Shown: piece by piece, positions 37,001-48,442 of the stretch
Layout of the letters: each line of letters opens with the position of its first letter
Numbering within the stretch: the first letter of the stretch is position 1
From: Phoronis australis
Lineage: Eukaryota > Phoronida > Phoronidae
Length of the DNA stretch: 64,000 nucleotides
NCBI GenBank assembly: GCA_002633005.1
Contig: NMRA01000449.1
Span: forward strand, 307,383 to 371,382
Reading direction: 5' to 3'
Position numbers and translations under genes: made by a program
The notes under the pieces: model-generated
What the model was told of the DNA's origin: nothing
Databases searched by the model: none
Seen by the model: only the letters and a program-made list of their open reading frames with translations

Positions 37001-37973
37001 AGGTCTACTAAACGCGCACCGCCACCAGCTCAAAATCCAGGTGCCATGTGACAGATCTTGGTGACGAAAATGTGCAAGCAATAAATGCTTGATTTATAAG
37101 TAAACTGACAGATTTCTCATTAGCATGTCGCTGACCCAAAAGGTTTAACTAAAGCAGCATTTCGCGTTGATCTGCTACTAGCTAAAAGCGAAAATCCAAC
37201 TGAACTTTTAGTCGCAAAAATATTTCTCATAGTAGTGCTGGTAGAGATAAAATTCCACGTTTTATTTCCAAGTCATAAGCAATGCCTATATGCGCCATTT
37301 TGTATACAGAATTTCGGGGTTGACTAAACCCAATGAACTCTAAGGCATTTTGTTGAGTCAATGGTGGTTTTGAGAATCTTGTTGGAATCTGAAACAGAAT
37401 GCTAAGAATCATGCGGCCGATTATATAATATTAAAATTGCCTAACTTGATAACCGTTTGAGCCTGCTCAACATGACAAAGTGCAATGTTTAGTTTTCATA
37501 GTTCTACTCACAAGTTCTCTTTCCGCCGCGTTGAAGAAAGACGTTTCTACACAACTGCCAGTCAAAATTATCTCATTCGCTGAACCAGACGAATTTGTGC
37601 TTTTGTCGGAATTGATGTTCTGCTGACTGACTGAAATGATCTTATCTTGAACTTCGAGTTGTTCCCCTCTCGTGTCCCACCACGCCTCCACGTCAGGTGG
37701 CAGTGATTCTCCATTCCGTCCACGGTTAGGTTGCTGGTCCAAATATGAAAAATCTTGTTTGTATTGGCCTTTGTTTTGTTCACGGTTTGACCTGTTGTAC
37801 ATGAAGTATGCAGCCGAGAGTCCAACTGCCGTTGCGCAGACGGCTTTGGTGATTTTGGAATCGGCAATTTTGCTAAGAATATTTTTGTTAACTGTCAGCG
37901 GAATACAGACCTTTCCTGGATTTTGAAATATTGTTAAGCTCCCGAGAACCTCGTCCGTTTGTGTAAGAGACAT
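34024..37973 (-). CDS. Membrane-anchored protein kinase (two exons)
   Basis: Predicted 589-aa protein kinase. Exon 1 runs 37973-37512 (ATG; donor GTGAGT, phase 0) and exon 2 35331-34024 (acceptor CATTTTCAG, phase 0; stop TAA). Exon 1 has a hydrophobic stretch at about residues 41-59 that could anchor the protein in a membrane. A polar, Arg/Ser/Gln-rich linker follows. The kinase domain spans about 343-580: glycine loop GTGTLAIVY (343-351), Lys in CILKEF (370), catalytic loop HGDIKSNN with HGD for HRD (467-469), DFG (490-492), AAPEV, SDIYSLAV and RPTTADIL near the end. All key catalytic residues are present, so activity is likely. HGD-type loops with this overall form occur in several invertebrate Ser/Thr or dual-specificity kinase expansions; I cannot name a family. 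Exon 2 is open upstream of its acceptor, so an alternative start there is possible. Confidence 0.85.
35332..37511. other. Intron of the kinase gene
   Basis: No further exon seen. It contains a small inverted repeat near 35834-35879 (TTTTGACAAGAAG and its complement about 20 bases away). Short open frames at 36335-36877 and 37227-37412 have no support. Confidence 0.6.
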
Positions 37974-38822
37974 CTCGCTATTCTTTGGGTCTGTTTATGT
38001 TTATGACGCCATCTCTTGTGACGTCAGTCTTTCTTAATTAGAAGTGTTTTATCTCTGCTCTATTAAGCACAAAATGATTTAAAATTAGTTATTACAAAAA
38101 CTACTAACTAGTTTGTTCTAATGAAGTGGGTTTTGTAAACATTTAAAGCATTAGCATGAAACAAGCTACGTCATGCTTGATTTCAATGGCTGCATCTGCA
38201 GAAAACGTGTAATGGTGTCTGCTGCGTACGCCTGAATTTTGCATGACGTCAGGAGCATAGGTTACATTGTTCGATACGCAAGATGCCAGAATTGTTGTTC
38301 AGAGAATACTTTTATTCATCCACGCCCCGGCTGCCAGTTGCAACCATAGAACTGTAGCTCTGGTGACCAGAGTTCTATCGTTGCAATTAGTGAAAGTATT
38401 TGGCATCAAAGCGATTATGTCCACATAAATGTGTATGTATGTATATATGTATGTATATTTGTGTGTGTATGTGTGTTTATGTATGGTCGCGTTATAATTT
38501 TGGTGGGGGTGGTGGTGGTGGTGGGGGTNGGGTGGGCGGTGGTTGTTTCGTAGATGCTGTTGCAGTGTTATTGTTCTTGTTATTCTTTTAAGATGTAAAG
38601 CCGCCATGAAGTTGTTATTTATCGTGGAAGTTATTAAAAAGACTGTGTTTACAAGTAGTTCTTAAAATGACAAAAAATAAAACTAATTTCATCAGTCTTA
38701 AGTTTCTATGATTTATTAGTTACCACGGAAACATGAACATTCGTGCAAAATGTTATGTGTTTCCAAGAATTTCTAGGTTATCTTGGTTCGTTTTGAATAA
38801 TAGCGATAAACTGTTACCGCAT
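37974..38822. other. Intergenic DNA between kinase and channel genes
   Basis: About 850 bases between the TRP-like gene's end and the kinase start. A GT-rich then GGTGGT-rich simple repeat lies at about 38425-38545 and includes one ambiguous base at 38529. Confidence 0.6.
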
Positions 38823-38828
38823 TTTATT
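38823..38828 (-). terminator. Poly(A) signal AATAAA, TRP-like gene
   Basis: TTTATT on the plus strand, 23 bases beyond the stop codon of the TRP-like gene. Confidence 0.5.
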
Positions 38829-38850
38829 ATGTATAAAGCAAGTATTGATT

Positions 38851-40677
38851 TTACCCATTGGGCGTTCCTGGAGCAAAGTGACTAGCAAAGAAGAGTCGCC
38901 CATTTTTTGTGATAAGATGTCTACGAAATATAAAATTCCACCACTTTCTAGGTAAAATAACCCGAAGGCGATTTTGAACGACTAAACTCAAGTCCAAACT
39001 ATGCATGAAACAGATTAAATCCTTGCGACTTTCAATCACAGATATTACCCCGCACATTTTTGCTATCATGTAATTCAACATAGCCACAGGCACAGTAAAT
39101 ACCAGCAAAATATGAGCTACAATTACCACGGGCTTAACTGAAGTTGGGGAGTTCTGCAGGTTTGTGCTCAGATCGACCATGTTGAGCATAATGAGAAATG
39201 TGCTGTAGAAGGTAGACGGTAAGTCGCTGAAGTCCGTGCTTGACAGGTTACGACCCATGAAAATCCACAGTATATAAGTGAAAGTCAAAAGGACGAACCA
39301 TGCCAACAAAGTATCTGTGAGCATTCGTTTTATAACGAACGTAAATATTATAACTAAGAAGCCATAAAATGGTACAAACACCACACAGTAAGCAGTGAAC
39401 CCGAAAACATTTGTAAACGCTGATATAAAAGCCACAAAAGGCAGAACATCGCATAACACATGATTGAGGGAAAATATGCCAATCGTTGCTGCAAAACACC
39501 ATACATGGATAGTGTCGAGCACGCGCAGCAATGACGCTTCGGTCGTGTGGTTTTCAAGAAACGAATAGCGAGTAAGTTTGTTACTGAAATTCTTAATCCA
39601 CGCAATGATCAAGTTTCCGTCAAAAACGATAGACGTGGAACACCGTACAACGAGGAATACCACTGCAATGCAGTTAAGGTATTTTTCAAGTGGTGAAAAC
39701 TGAATTGTCTGAAATATCGTAGAACAAGAATTCAATGAGACTACGTTTGAATTCGTGTTACCATTTACAAAAGTTTTTGGGAACTTGGAAAAGACATTGT
39801 TCAATACTGTTCCATAGAATATGGTCACAAAAGCACAATATATTGTAGAACACGCTGCCAGCGTCCAACGGAAATATTTCGTTTGTTCAATCAAAACATA
39901 GGCCCAACTCAACAGGACTGAAAAGTTTTCTTTCTTGACAGATGGTAAGTGTGAGAACTTTAGGTACACCAGAAATTCAAGAGGTGAAGGAGGTTTTGTC
40001 TTTCTCGTGAAATCTACGTACTCGGTGATGTCGTAAATGTATTCTCTTGTCAAATGATTTTTCGGACTAACTGGGTGCCTGTACACACCATCGGTGTTCA
40101 TTATATGATCTACAAATAGCCAACAACGTAACCGCGTTGCAAGCTCTAAAGGGTTAAAACAGCCGAGTTCACATCGCGCCCAAACTAATCTTTTAAGCAC
40201 CGATATTCCAGTGGGCGATGTTAAAACGTTTTTAATGTTTTCAAAGACACAACACAAACTAGGCTCATTATCCGGAGACGCGAAAGCTAACAGAACAAGC
40301 ATATGCACAAGATTGTAGCCACATTCGTCCACCACCAAAACATCTGCGCCATTCTCGAGGAGAAGTGAAACCGCATCACTGTTGTTAGACATAACTGCCC
40401 ACGTCAAAGGATAGCAAACTTGTGCCGGAAAGATGCTCTCTATTAAAGATATCTCCGGTGAAAATGCGAAACAGTTCTTCGTGTCTGTGGCTTTGCCAGT
40501 GAAAGCCTGGTTTATAAGACACGATTTTGCAGTGTCAGGCAGGTCTCTGAGAATACTTTTAAGTCCCAAAAGATTTCCATCTCGAAGATATTCTTGCCAT
40601 TTTGTTAGCTGATCCGTGTCTTCAAAACTTTTCCTTGTTCTCAACTGTCCCTCGCTGATGCCTATGCCAATGCTCAT
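38851..40677 (-). CDS. TRP-like cation channel with ankyrin region (single exon)
   Basis: Predicted 608-aa ion channel subunit. The N-terminal cytoplasmic part has at least one recognisable ankyrin-type repeat (about residues 88-120; PLTWAVMSNNSDAVSLLLENGAD). Six hydrophobic segments follow: about 271-293, 334-353, 391-409, 413-436, 454-474 and 515-540, the TRP S1-S6 plan. A short hydrophobic loop at about 488-504 sits where the pore helix belongs. The last helix ends VAMLNYMIAKMCGV, resembling the LLNMLIAMM-type S6 of TRPV/TRPA/TRPC channels. Such channels pass Ca2+ and Na+ in sensory or signalling roles. At 608 aa it is short, with few ankyrin repeats. The uninterrupted frame suggests a retrocopied origin or ancestral intron loss. 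The subfamily cannot be fixed by eye. Confidence 0.82.
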   Translation of the reverse strand: MSIGIGISEGQLRTRKSFEDTDQLTKWQEYLRDGNLLGLKSILRDLPDTAKSCLINQAFTGKATDTKNCFAFSPEISLIESIFPAQVCYPLTWAVMSNNSDAVSLLLENGADVLVVDECGYNLVHMLVLLAFASPDNEPSLCCVFENIKNVLTSPTGISVLKRLVWARCELGCFNPLELATRLRCWLFVDHIMNTDGVYRHPVSPKNHLTREYIYDITEYVDFTRKTKPPSPLEFLVYLKFSHLPSVKKENFSVLLSWAYVLIEQTKYFRWTLAACSTIYCAFVTIFYGTVLNNVFSKFPKTFVNGNTNSNVVSLNSCSTIFQTIQFSPLEKYLNCIAVVFLVVRCSTSIVFDGNLIIAWIKNFSNKLTRYSFLENHTTEASLLRVLDTIHVWCFAATIGIFSLNHVLCDVLPFVAFISAFTNVFGFTAYCVVFVPFYGFLVIIFTFVIKRMLTDTLLAWFVLLTFTYILWIFMGRNLSSTDFSDLPSTFYSTFLIMLNMVDLSTNLQNSPTSVKPVVIVAHILLVFTVPVAMLNYMIAKMCGVISVIESRKDLICFMHSLDLSLVVQNRLRVILPRKWWNFIFRRHLITKNGRLFFASHFAPGTPNG

Positions 40678-41099
40678 TTTCTCTTTTTTGCTTGAGACAT
40701 GTGTGGATAATCCGCGAACTATCTAAAAACTCCACTTTTGGATTGCACACGTCTCAATGCATCATCGAACATAGTGGGATGTGTAAGATAAGTCAGTCGA
40801 ACTGTTCTCCTGTTGACTGTCACACAAATTTCTCGCGTTCAAATTTAGCGATACAGAACTCCCACCGCCAGGCAAATTACAATTTTAAGACCTGCAAACC
40901 TCAGCAAGCTGAAACCTACCCAGAGTGTGGGCCACCAGTTTACGCACTTTTACCTATATCGTTCCAAACAAAGATAAACGAAAGCGGCAGGAAACAATTT
41001 CACTGTTAAATAAAAATGCATTAACACTGGCACAGTCAATATCTTTACTATTTACAAACTGAGGAGGATAACATGGACATTGTTTGAGATGAAGATTCG

Positions 41100-41450
41100 A
41101 AGGAAAACGACTGGAATTAATGTTAATCTTATGTAGGACCCTCCAAAAATGACTAAATTTGGTTAACTTCGAAACGTCAAATCTCAAAAATGAATGACCG
41201 GATTCATATCAAACCTTAAGCAATTTTCTCCAAACAGTTGTTAAGAACTGTTTTCAGAATATTCCATTTCGCATGAGGGGTTCTCAAAAAATGGATTTTT
41301 TTATTTTTATGAAAAAATCAAAAGTTGAATAAAACGAAATGATAACTGCAACATCGTTTTTGGGATTACAGCTTGAAAATTTATCATCAAATAAAAATTG
41401 GTCTTGTTGTTGATACCGTTCTTTTGCTATGGGTGTCGAACATCCATTTT
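41100..41450. repeat. Dispersed repeat, copy 1
   Basis: Resembles 56600-56930 in the same orientation: an AAAAATG-CTA-ATTTGG-TAA start, a CCGG-GGATTCATA landmark, then AAAAAATCAA with TTGAATAAAACG and ATCAAAT-AAATTGGTC. It is diverged, with many mismatches and small indels. Confidence 0.6.
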
Positions 41451-41454
41451 GATA

Positions 41455-41790
41455 AATTATACTAAGTATACGTGGCCGCCTGACCTAACTAATAAGAGAT
41501 TACTAAATGTCAAACATGGCTTTCTACTTTCAGAGACTATATACTTTTACTGAGCTTAAATGTATGTTTTTTAGATATTTGTCTAATTAAAATTCAAAGG
41601 CTAGTCGATAAGGTCCAGCTGGTAATTAATACTAAGAATACATGGTCGCGTGACCGAACTAATAAGCGATTACTAAAAGTCAAACATGGGCTTCCTACTT
41701 TTAGCAAATATATATTTTTACTGAGCTAAAATGTATTGGTTTTGTGTGTGTTTTGCTCAATGCACAGGCTAATCGATAAGGTCCGACACG
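41455..41790. repeat. Tandem duplication, unit about 170 bp
   Basis: Two adjacent copies share ACTAAG-ATAC-TGG, CTAACTAATAAG-GATTACTAAA, GTCAAACATGG, TTTTTACTGAGCT and GATAAGGTCC in the same order. Confidence 0.75.
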
Positions 41791-42829
41791 TTAACGTACT
41801 TTTGCATTCATGAGTAGTTTTCGAAAAATATGCGAAAATGGCAACTGTTGTGTGTGTCGCTGTTTATGGCCAAAATTCTGTACGAGGAAGGGTCTCGTTC
41901 ATTTAAATTTCTTGTTCTTCGTTTCATGATTTTTGCCATAAATTAGAACAGCTGAGAGCCCNCCCCCCCCCCCTCTAGTAGTTGTCGCCTACTGAAATTG
42001 TCGGAAAGTGATGGGCAGTATATTGATCGAGTAATTGGAATTTAAACAACTACAAGCATTACTTTTCATTAACGTCTGTTATCGGCAAGTCGTTAAATAT
42101 GTACGGTTGTCTGTATCCGATACGTTTTCCGTTCTCATGATCACAACTCATGTTGGCCAAGGTAACTTCTAGCTTTGTGAACTCCACTGGCGTCCTACAA
42201 ACAGACCTTAAAATGAACCTCGGAATTCTCTCCTTTGTCCACAGAATTCCTGGACCGGATCCCTCTAGTTCTGTGCTTTGCTTATGGCCCTGTCGTGTAC
42301 GACGTCGCATGCGACTAATTGGGGTTTATTGAATGTGTTCCGACACGACTTTTCTAGCTTAAAAAGTCTTACACGAAGTCATACAAGAGAAATCAGACTT
42401 TGCAAAAACATTAAAATTCCCATCTACACCTAAACACGCACACATACACGCTTTAGTGACAATTGGTCTCCTATTTGATGTATGATACAACATCACAACT
42501 AATGAAGTATGCCACCACTCTTTCTGTGGAGCGTAGCCAATGAGATAAATACCTAGAATCGACATCACGTGGTCCGCTATCTTGCTGATGAATCGTGTTA
42601 GTCAAGATGTGCGCGTACTGTGTAGTATCTACAAGGGCGGCGCACCATAGGGGGCTGGGGGAGGCTATAGCCCCACTTTTTTCAGTGCTGCGCCGCTCAC
42701 GTTCTAGGAACCAATATTGATAACAACACCGGGTTTCAAGTTGAAACTCATAGCTTTAATGTTAGGATCATCAAGTGCAAACTAGGAGTTTTAGAAAATC
42801 ATTTGCATAGTACGTGAGCATGCGCGCAC

Positions 42830-43045
42830 CCAGTCTTTAATATGGGGAAGCTCGTATCTCTGACGAAGAGGTCCTTTTGCTAACAAAAAAGCGGGAGGTC
42901 TAAAAAAGCGGGGTACCACCTACAGGTCTGTGAACTGTGCGCCTGCGCCTTTTTAGTGGACTTTTGACTAGTTTCCTAGGACTTTCTGTTTCTATAAGGC
43001 GGACCTTTTTACCTATTTCGCCAAATGGGGGGCTCATTCGAGCCC
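42830..43045. repeat. Dispersed repeat block, copy 1 of 2
   Basis: Similar to 45690-45895 in the same orientation. Shared landmarks are AAAAAGCGGG, GGGGTACCAC/GGGGCACCAT, TTTAGTGGACTTTTG, GGCGGA and TTCGCCAAAT-GGGGGCTC. Probably an unclassified transposon end or MITE. Confidence 0.65.
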
Positions 43046-43429
43046 CTCGAGCCTCCTCCCCACCGGGTGCGCGAATGGTGAACAAGAATTAAAGGGTCTT
43101 CACACTTACCTTTAGTTATTCCAGAAAACATCAAAAATAAAGTTTGATTTCCGGTATAACCCAGAATCAGTGATATATTTTTTTGTCTTTCGAGGTTTAA
43201 AAATTGAAACTGAAATAAAATGATATTGTTGGTGAGAATCCGATCGCAGAAACAATATTGTTCAACTTCATTTGGTCCCTAGAACACCGGCAAGTTGATG
43301 TTTCATGGTCTTGACTTGTCCGATATGTCTGGGTTTAGTGACCTTATTCTCTCCAAGATATCTGTTGTTTTCTAGCAACGAAGAAACACAAAAAATGACA
43401 ACAAGAGTAATAGTTGTACATTTTTGCAG

Positions 43430-43629
43430 AGTGGACACCAATTCGAAGATTTATTAATGTAGCCAGATTATTAGGAATAGGGCAGGATCAAAGGACGGGA
43501 TACCCAAGAATGCTACACCCCGCAATGTTATATTGGGACGGTAGATGCGTTGTTTCTGTAGATTTCAAGCAATGGGACAAATGTTATGCAGCCTGGCAAG
43601 CTCTTAAAATCTGTAATTGTCTTACTTGA
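43430..43629 (+). CDS. Candidate orphan last exon, product unknown
   Basis: After a good acceptor (GTACATTTTTGCAG) a phase-1 frame of 65 codons runs to a TGA. The encoded stretch is Trp- and Cys-containing (LYWDGRCVVSVDF, CNC near the end) and does not look like low complexity. I do not recognise the domain and found no upstream partner exon on the plus strand. It could be a relic of a secreted-protein gene. Confidence 0.3.
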
Positions 43630-43978
43630 GAAAAACCATCATTTTTATTTTTGTTTTGTTTATGGACTTCTGATACTTACAGTGTATTAATGCCTGGGTA
43701 TGTAGGATTGGACAGATAGAGTTTACGACCACTGAGATTTGCCATATTTATTTTGTGGCGAGGTGTTGTCAATATAAATGTACTAGTAACATAATTGTGT
43801 GCCGGCAAATGTCGGATTCAACTGAATTGAGGGATTAAGTTACAATTGGTTGAAATCTGACTTCTGCTGAAGTGGAGTGCATGTACGGTACCAGTACGGT
43901 ACAGTAACTTTGTACTAGCTAGACATTTCCCTTTTACTGCCACGGTTTGATTTTACTGCGTGATAGTGATATCTTGAA

Positions 43979-44123
43979 ATGGTTACAGTATCTCAATGTG
44001 TCGTTTCTGTGCGAGCATTTTTTGTTGTCCTTCTCGTTCTGGATGGCCAATCAGATGGACTCAGTGTGCTTGTTATTGACAGAAAAAATCTGCGATTCCG
44101 CACATCATGGTCGGATAAAATGG
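43979..44123 (+). CDS. Candidate orphan signal-peptide exon
   Basis: ATG with a hydrophobic leader (AFFVVLLVLDG) followed by about 25 polar residues, ending in phase 1 before GTACAT, a weak donor. Phase 1 would fit the neighbouring secreted-protein genes, including the exon remains at 49347 onward, but nothing ties it to a particular partner. Confidence 0.25.
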
Positions 44124-45196
44124 GTACATTGATTGCTGTAAAAAATAATATTGGTAAAAATTACTAATGCGGACGCCTTTTTGAAACTCTAGTTCCGCTT
44201 ATATATATGCATTCAGAGAATTTCAATCAACTATGGGGAATTTGTTCCGTGCAAATGCGTACTTCGACCTTCCTGCTTCGGCCGCCAAAGCAGTGGTGTT
44301 CACAGGCACACGCTACTAGAAGATGTATATGTACGTGTCTTAACAACCAGTACAGGGTGTTTTTGGTTTCATTTGTGCATTCTTCTTTCTTACTGAAATA
44401 CTTAATTTTAACATATCAGTTTCTGGAACTCAAATGTTTTTCAAAATTTTGCTCCCAACTTTTATTCAAACTGGCCTATGTCCTCAGTTTCAAATTTGCA
44501 CATGTACACAAACATGTACAGTTCCATTGGTCAATTGTTGCATACAATGACACGACTTTACATGCACGCACACTGCTGTTTGAATGCTGATCGCTTTCCA
44601 TGGGTTTCTATTATTTTTTTCTACTTAATGTTCAAGTGTTTCACACGAACGCCTTCCTCAAATATTTTTGTTAGAATAAATCAAGTGGCATCGGGTCAAG
44701 GAATTTTTAAACCCATTCTAAAAACTTTGGGAATGCAGTGATATAATGGCGCGCCGGAGAGCGGCCCCTTGACAGCTGATCGCCTTGTCGATTTATAAAC
44801 AACTGAAAAGTAGGTACTATACAATTATAACCACGAAAAGGTTAATCACGTCACTGTATAGTACCATTTTCTAAACTATATACATTTCTGTCCCACGGCC
44901 CTAGGAGCACTCCGTGAGAATTTCAGTCAAAGCATAAGGAATTCTGTCTTTGCAATGGCTTATAAGCAATGCGTGGGTCACATGTTTACATTGCTTTATG
45001 TTACCGATATTTTAAAATCTCGTTAGTATTTAAAATTTCAAATTTCATTCTGAAAATTCCCCGGTTTCCATAAGACCACCGGTCTTTTGTTTTCATAGCG
45101 TTCATCATCATTATGGCGGACTGCGTGTCAAGCGCTGTCTGGCTTGCGAGTGTAGTCGTGTCGTCTCTAGGTATTTATCTCATTGAGCGTAGCATT
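44124..45196. other. Intergenic DNA
   Basis: I see no gene. The sequence CTAGGTATTTATCTCATTG near 45168 recurs in reverse orientation near 42537-42555, a sign of a shared dispersed repeat. Confidence 0.4.
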
Positions 45197-45375
45197 GCGT
45201 CCCGGGTTCTATGCGTCCCGGGTTCTATGCGTCCCGGGTTCTATGCGTCCCGGGTTCTATGCGTCCCGGGTTCTATGTGTCCTGGGTTCTATGTGTCCTG
45301 GGTTCTATGCGTCCCGAGTTCTATGCGTCCTGGGTTCTATGTGTCCTGGGTTCTATGTGTCCCGGGTTCTGTATG
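45197..45375. repeat. 16-bp minisatellite with CCCGGG core
   Basis: About eleven units of GCGTCCCGGGTTCTAT with variants (GTGTCCTGGG, GCGTCCCGAG). All three plus-strand frames stay open through it, so the open frames here are repeat artefacts. Units in the opposite orientation occur at 46110-46195. Confidence 0.9.
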
Positions 45376-45689
45376 TCCCGGTCTTTTGCGTTATAGTCCA
45401 GACGTTAAGCGGACGAGTGTGCAAGTTTTAGCTACAATCGCCATTTTAGGTCCACATGACAATTTTGAGATGCTTTTTGGATCCTGGCATGAGGCAAAAT
45501 TTTTTACCTCACTAGTCCTGATTTGCATGCATAATTAGGTCAAAATTTGGCCGAATAAGCTTATCTTAAATTACATATCTTTGGAACCACTTGACAGAAT
45601 CTCAGGATCTTTGGGTCGACTCTTGTTTTCACCAGGGCGCCCAATTAATTTTTGACACTTACGAGGTCATTTAACATGAGAACACCAAG

Positions 45690-45895
45690 CCTTCAATATT
45701 ATGGGAAGGCTCGAATTCCTGACGTTGTGGACCTTTTGGAAAAAAAGCGGGCGGACCAAAGAAAAAAAACGGGGCACCATTGTGAATTTTGCGTCTTTGC
45801 TTGTTTAGTGGACTTTTGTCTCATTTTCTAGAACTTTTTGTTTCTCAGAGGCGGATCTTTTTGCCCACTTCGCCAAATAGGGGGCTCGTTTCAGA
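45690..45895. repeat. Dispersed repeat block, copy 2 of 2
   Basis: Counterpart of 42830-43045. Just outside it, 45430-45535 and 45970-46070 also resemble each other in direct orientation. Confidence 0.6.
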
Positions 45896-46109
45896 TCAGG
45901 ATTACGTGACAGTTTTCTATAAAAAAGATATCTTTAGCCAAAAACGTGCATGCAGCATGTGCACTTTTCATAAGAAATTGCCATACTTGGTTCTAATGAT
46001 GATTTTGAGTTGTTCTTTCAAACCTGATAAAAAGCAAAATTCGATCTCATTAAATCTAGGTAGAAGACATACCCAAACGTTTTTACCCATAACACTACCA
46101 CACGGGGCC

Positions 46110-46195
46110 ACACAGAACCCGGGACACATACAAACCCTAACGATGCACAGAAAACCGGACAAACAGAACCCGGGACACATAGAACCCGGGACACA
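46110..46195. repeat. Inverted copies of the 16-bp minisatellite unit
   Basis: Contains ATAGAACCCGGGACAC-type units, the reverse complement of the repeat at 45197-45375. Together they form a large interrupted inverted repeat of about 1 kb. Confidence 0.8.
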
Positions 46196-46249
46196 TTTGG
46201 GTAATCCCCTCTTTCTGCATTCGATCGCACTTCAGAGATGAATTACTTC

Positions 46250-48442
46250 TGTTATTTTCTTCATTTTTAAGGAAGTTATTGTTACAACAGTTGAAACGCA
46301 CTCTTGTTCTTGTTTACACTTGTTCAGAATACTGAGTGAGTTAAATTAATTGATTGATTAATGTTATGTAAATTAAAGCCATGTACGCATTACTGCGGCG
46401 CGCCACAAAGGAAATGCAGCTCATGGGAAAGCGGGTTAAGTGTTGATAAAGCCTGTCGTGAGAATGTCGGTGAGATTAAAGGGACATTATCGACGAGAAA
46501 AGTGATTTCCTGATATCAACCTCATGGAGGAATTGAACGAACAGACCACGCGGTAGCATTTTAACACTGTTGGGGGACAGTTTAATGTTGCAAGCCTACT
46601 AATGTACCTCATTTGGTCACTTTAGCATTGACGACATGTTATCTCCGACAAAATTATAACTTGTTCTTTTGCATTTAACCGATGTCATTATCTGTTTCAT
46701 TTTCAATGTAAAACTGCCCATTAGGCAAATGGTACGTTAACAGGATCTACATGCAAGTGGAAGAGAAAGCGCCCATGGTTTGCCCCCAAAGTATCCAACG
46801 AAAGCCTCGGCACATCAGAACCTTGATGGCACCGCCACGGATTGAAGTGAGCTGGACGCTTTCCATGGGCGTGGCTGAACGCGTTTGATGAGATTATTGC
46901 GGCGGTAAAGCAACACACCTCTTTAACATGCGAGTTTCAAAATCTAAAAATGACCAATACGACTGTTTTTAATATTGGAAATATATCGTAGCTGACTTTG
47001 AATTTTTTTAATCATTGCATTAAAAGAGAAATTAACGAATAGGTTTTCTTCAGCATCCCAGCTATAAACCACGAGCATTAATTTGTGAATCGATTAGGGC
47101 GAGTTAGTCACAGTCTGACTAAGGTTCGCTTAGGTTTTGGGGTTACAACCCTTAAACCAGTAACATTCTGCACGTTGAAATGTGCTTAATCAACACGTGG
47201 TTTTGCTTATTTTTATGAGCACTGTCCCAGGTTCTCTTTCACTCCCTTGCATACACTCACTAGTAACGCACAGAAAGGTACTCGTTTAAGAGCCATTTGG
47301 CGCTTCATGCAAAACCTCAAATGTTAGCGTAGGAGTTGTCTCATGCGTTCTGCACCATGTGCTTCAGTTTCAGCAACTTTTCCATGAAGTGTCCTCTAGA
47401 TCATAATTTCTCGCATTTTGAACTCTGTTTGTACGTTCAGATATCTGTAAATTTGATTTTTTTCTGACATGTCATGTAAAGAAGCGCAATGTTTTCTTTG
47501 AAAAATAATGGAAATGAGAAATCTGCCGTGCTCGAGTTGATAGCTGCTTCCACAGGCTACATGTGACTTGTCACCTGTTGGAGACACATGCATGTAGAGG
47601 CCAGCACATTTTACTTCTGTGATTAATCTCACACAAGACCACGCAAAATTACTCGAGTGAAGGGAGTGCAAAATAAGGCAACTACTGACATAATTGTTCG
47701 GTGAGGTTGGATTATCGTGAGTCATCGATTTAACTTTCACACTCTGATTTTGTTGTACATGACCAAACCGAATGCGTAGAAAGATGTTCTGACACGAAGA
47801 TTTAAATAGTCGTATGGCGAAGTCGTACACGAAAATCGAAGAGTTTAGAAAGAAACCCAAATGTCTCACGCGAAGTCGTTTACAAAAAGCACGGAATCTG
47901 TAAACATATGAGTTTTACGTTTTGCGTATTTTCATGTCTTTCCAGGACGTCAACAAAATCCCACGTTTTGGGAGCATACCCAACGAGATAAACGCCTCCA
48001 TGAGTATGTCTATTGCGACGCGGCTTGTGGTAGAGATTTGTGTAGATGGTAGAAGTTATTGCAAAGGTCATCGAGACGAACCAAGCCTATACATGTATCT
48101 TGTGTATTGACTGCTTCAAATACCAAATCGCAGGTTGGTCTACTGTGGTATCAACCAGAATTACTGAATAGTTTCGTGTTTGTGAAGTCTGTAATTCAGT
48201 ATTAATATTGATTGGTAAATGGCTGTTTGCTCAGGTGGTAAATTGTATAGTAGGCGGTGGAGCGAGTAGTTTGGGGGTGCAACCTAGTTTTTTTTCTGTA
48301 GTTGTCGTCGTTAGTGTAATTGTTTCTGGTCGTACATTACAATGCAACATCAGTTACATCATTAGTTTACTTCCATCACCATCACAAATGCCATGATCGC
48401 TGCTATTTTGTTTGAAATTCGGTGTCAAATCTAATTTCGAAG
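46250..48442. other. Intergenic DNA, one doubtful minus-strand frame
   Basis: The minus-strand frame 47396-47869 is 157 codons and Cys-containing, with a possible internal donor (CCAACAG, then GTGACA). It faintly recalls a PAN/apple module, but the Cys spacing is not convincing and no partner exon was found. Otherwise nothing is recognised. Confidence 0.3.

Larger units (their letters stand above)
40678..43429. other. Repeat-rich intergenic DNA
   Basis: No exon recognised. It contains the dispersed repeat at 41100-41450, a duplicated unit of about 170 bases at 41455-41790, a C run with an ambiguous base at 41960-41973, and the repeat block at 42830-43045. Confidence 0.5.

Noticed and set aside
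39248..39605. Minus-strand frames of 83-84 codons with hydrophobic residues
   Set aside because: They are out-of-frame shadows of the TRP-like channel.
45113..45538. Open frame of 141 codons with repeated PGFYVS-like residues
   Set aside because: It is produced by the 16-bp minisatellite, and all three plus-strand frames stay open.
47396..47869. PAN/apple-domain exon on the minus strand
   Set aside because: Cys spacing is only loosely similar and no partner exon was found; kept only as a remark.
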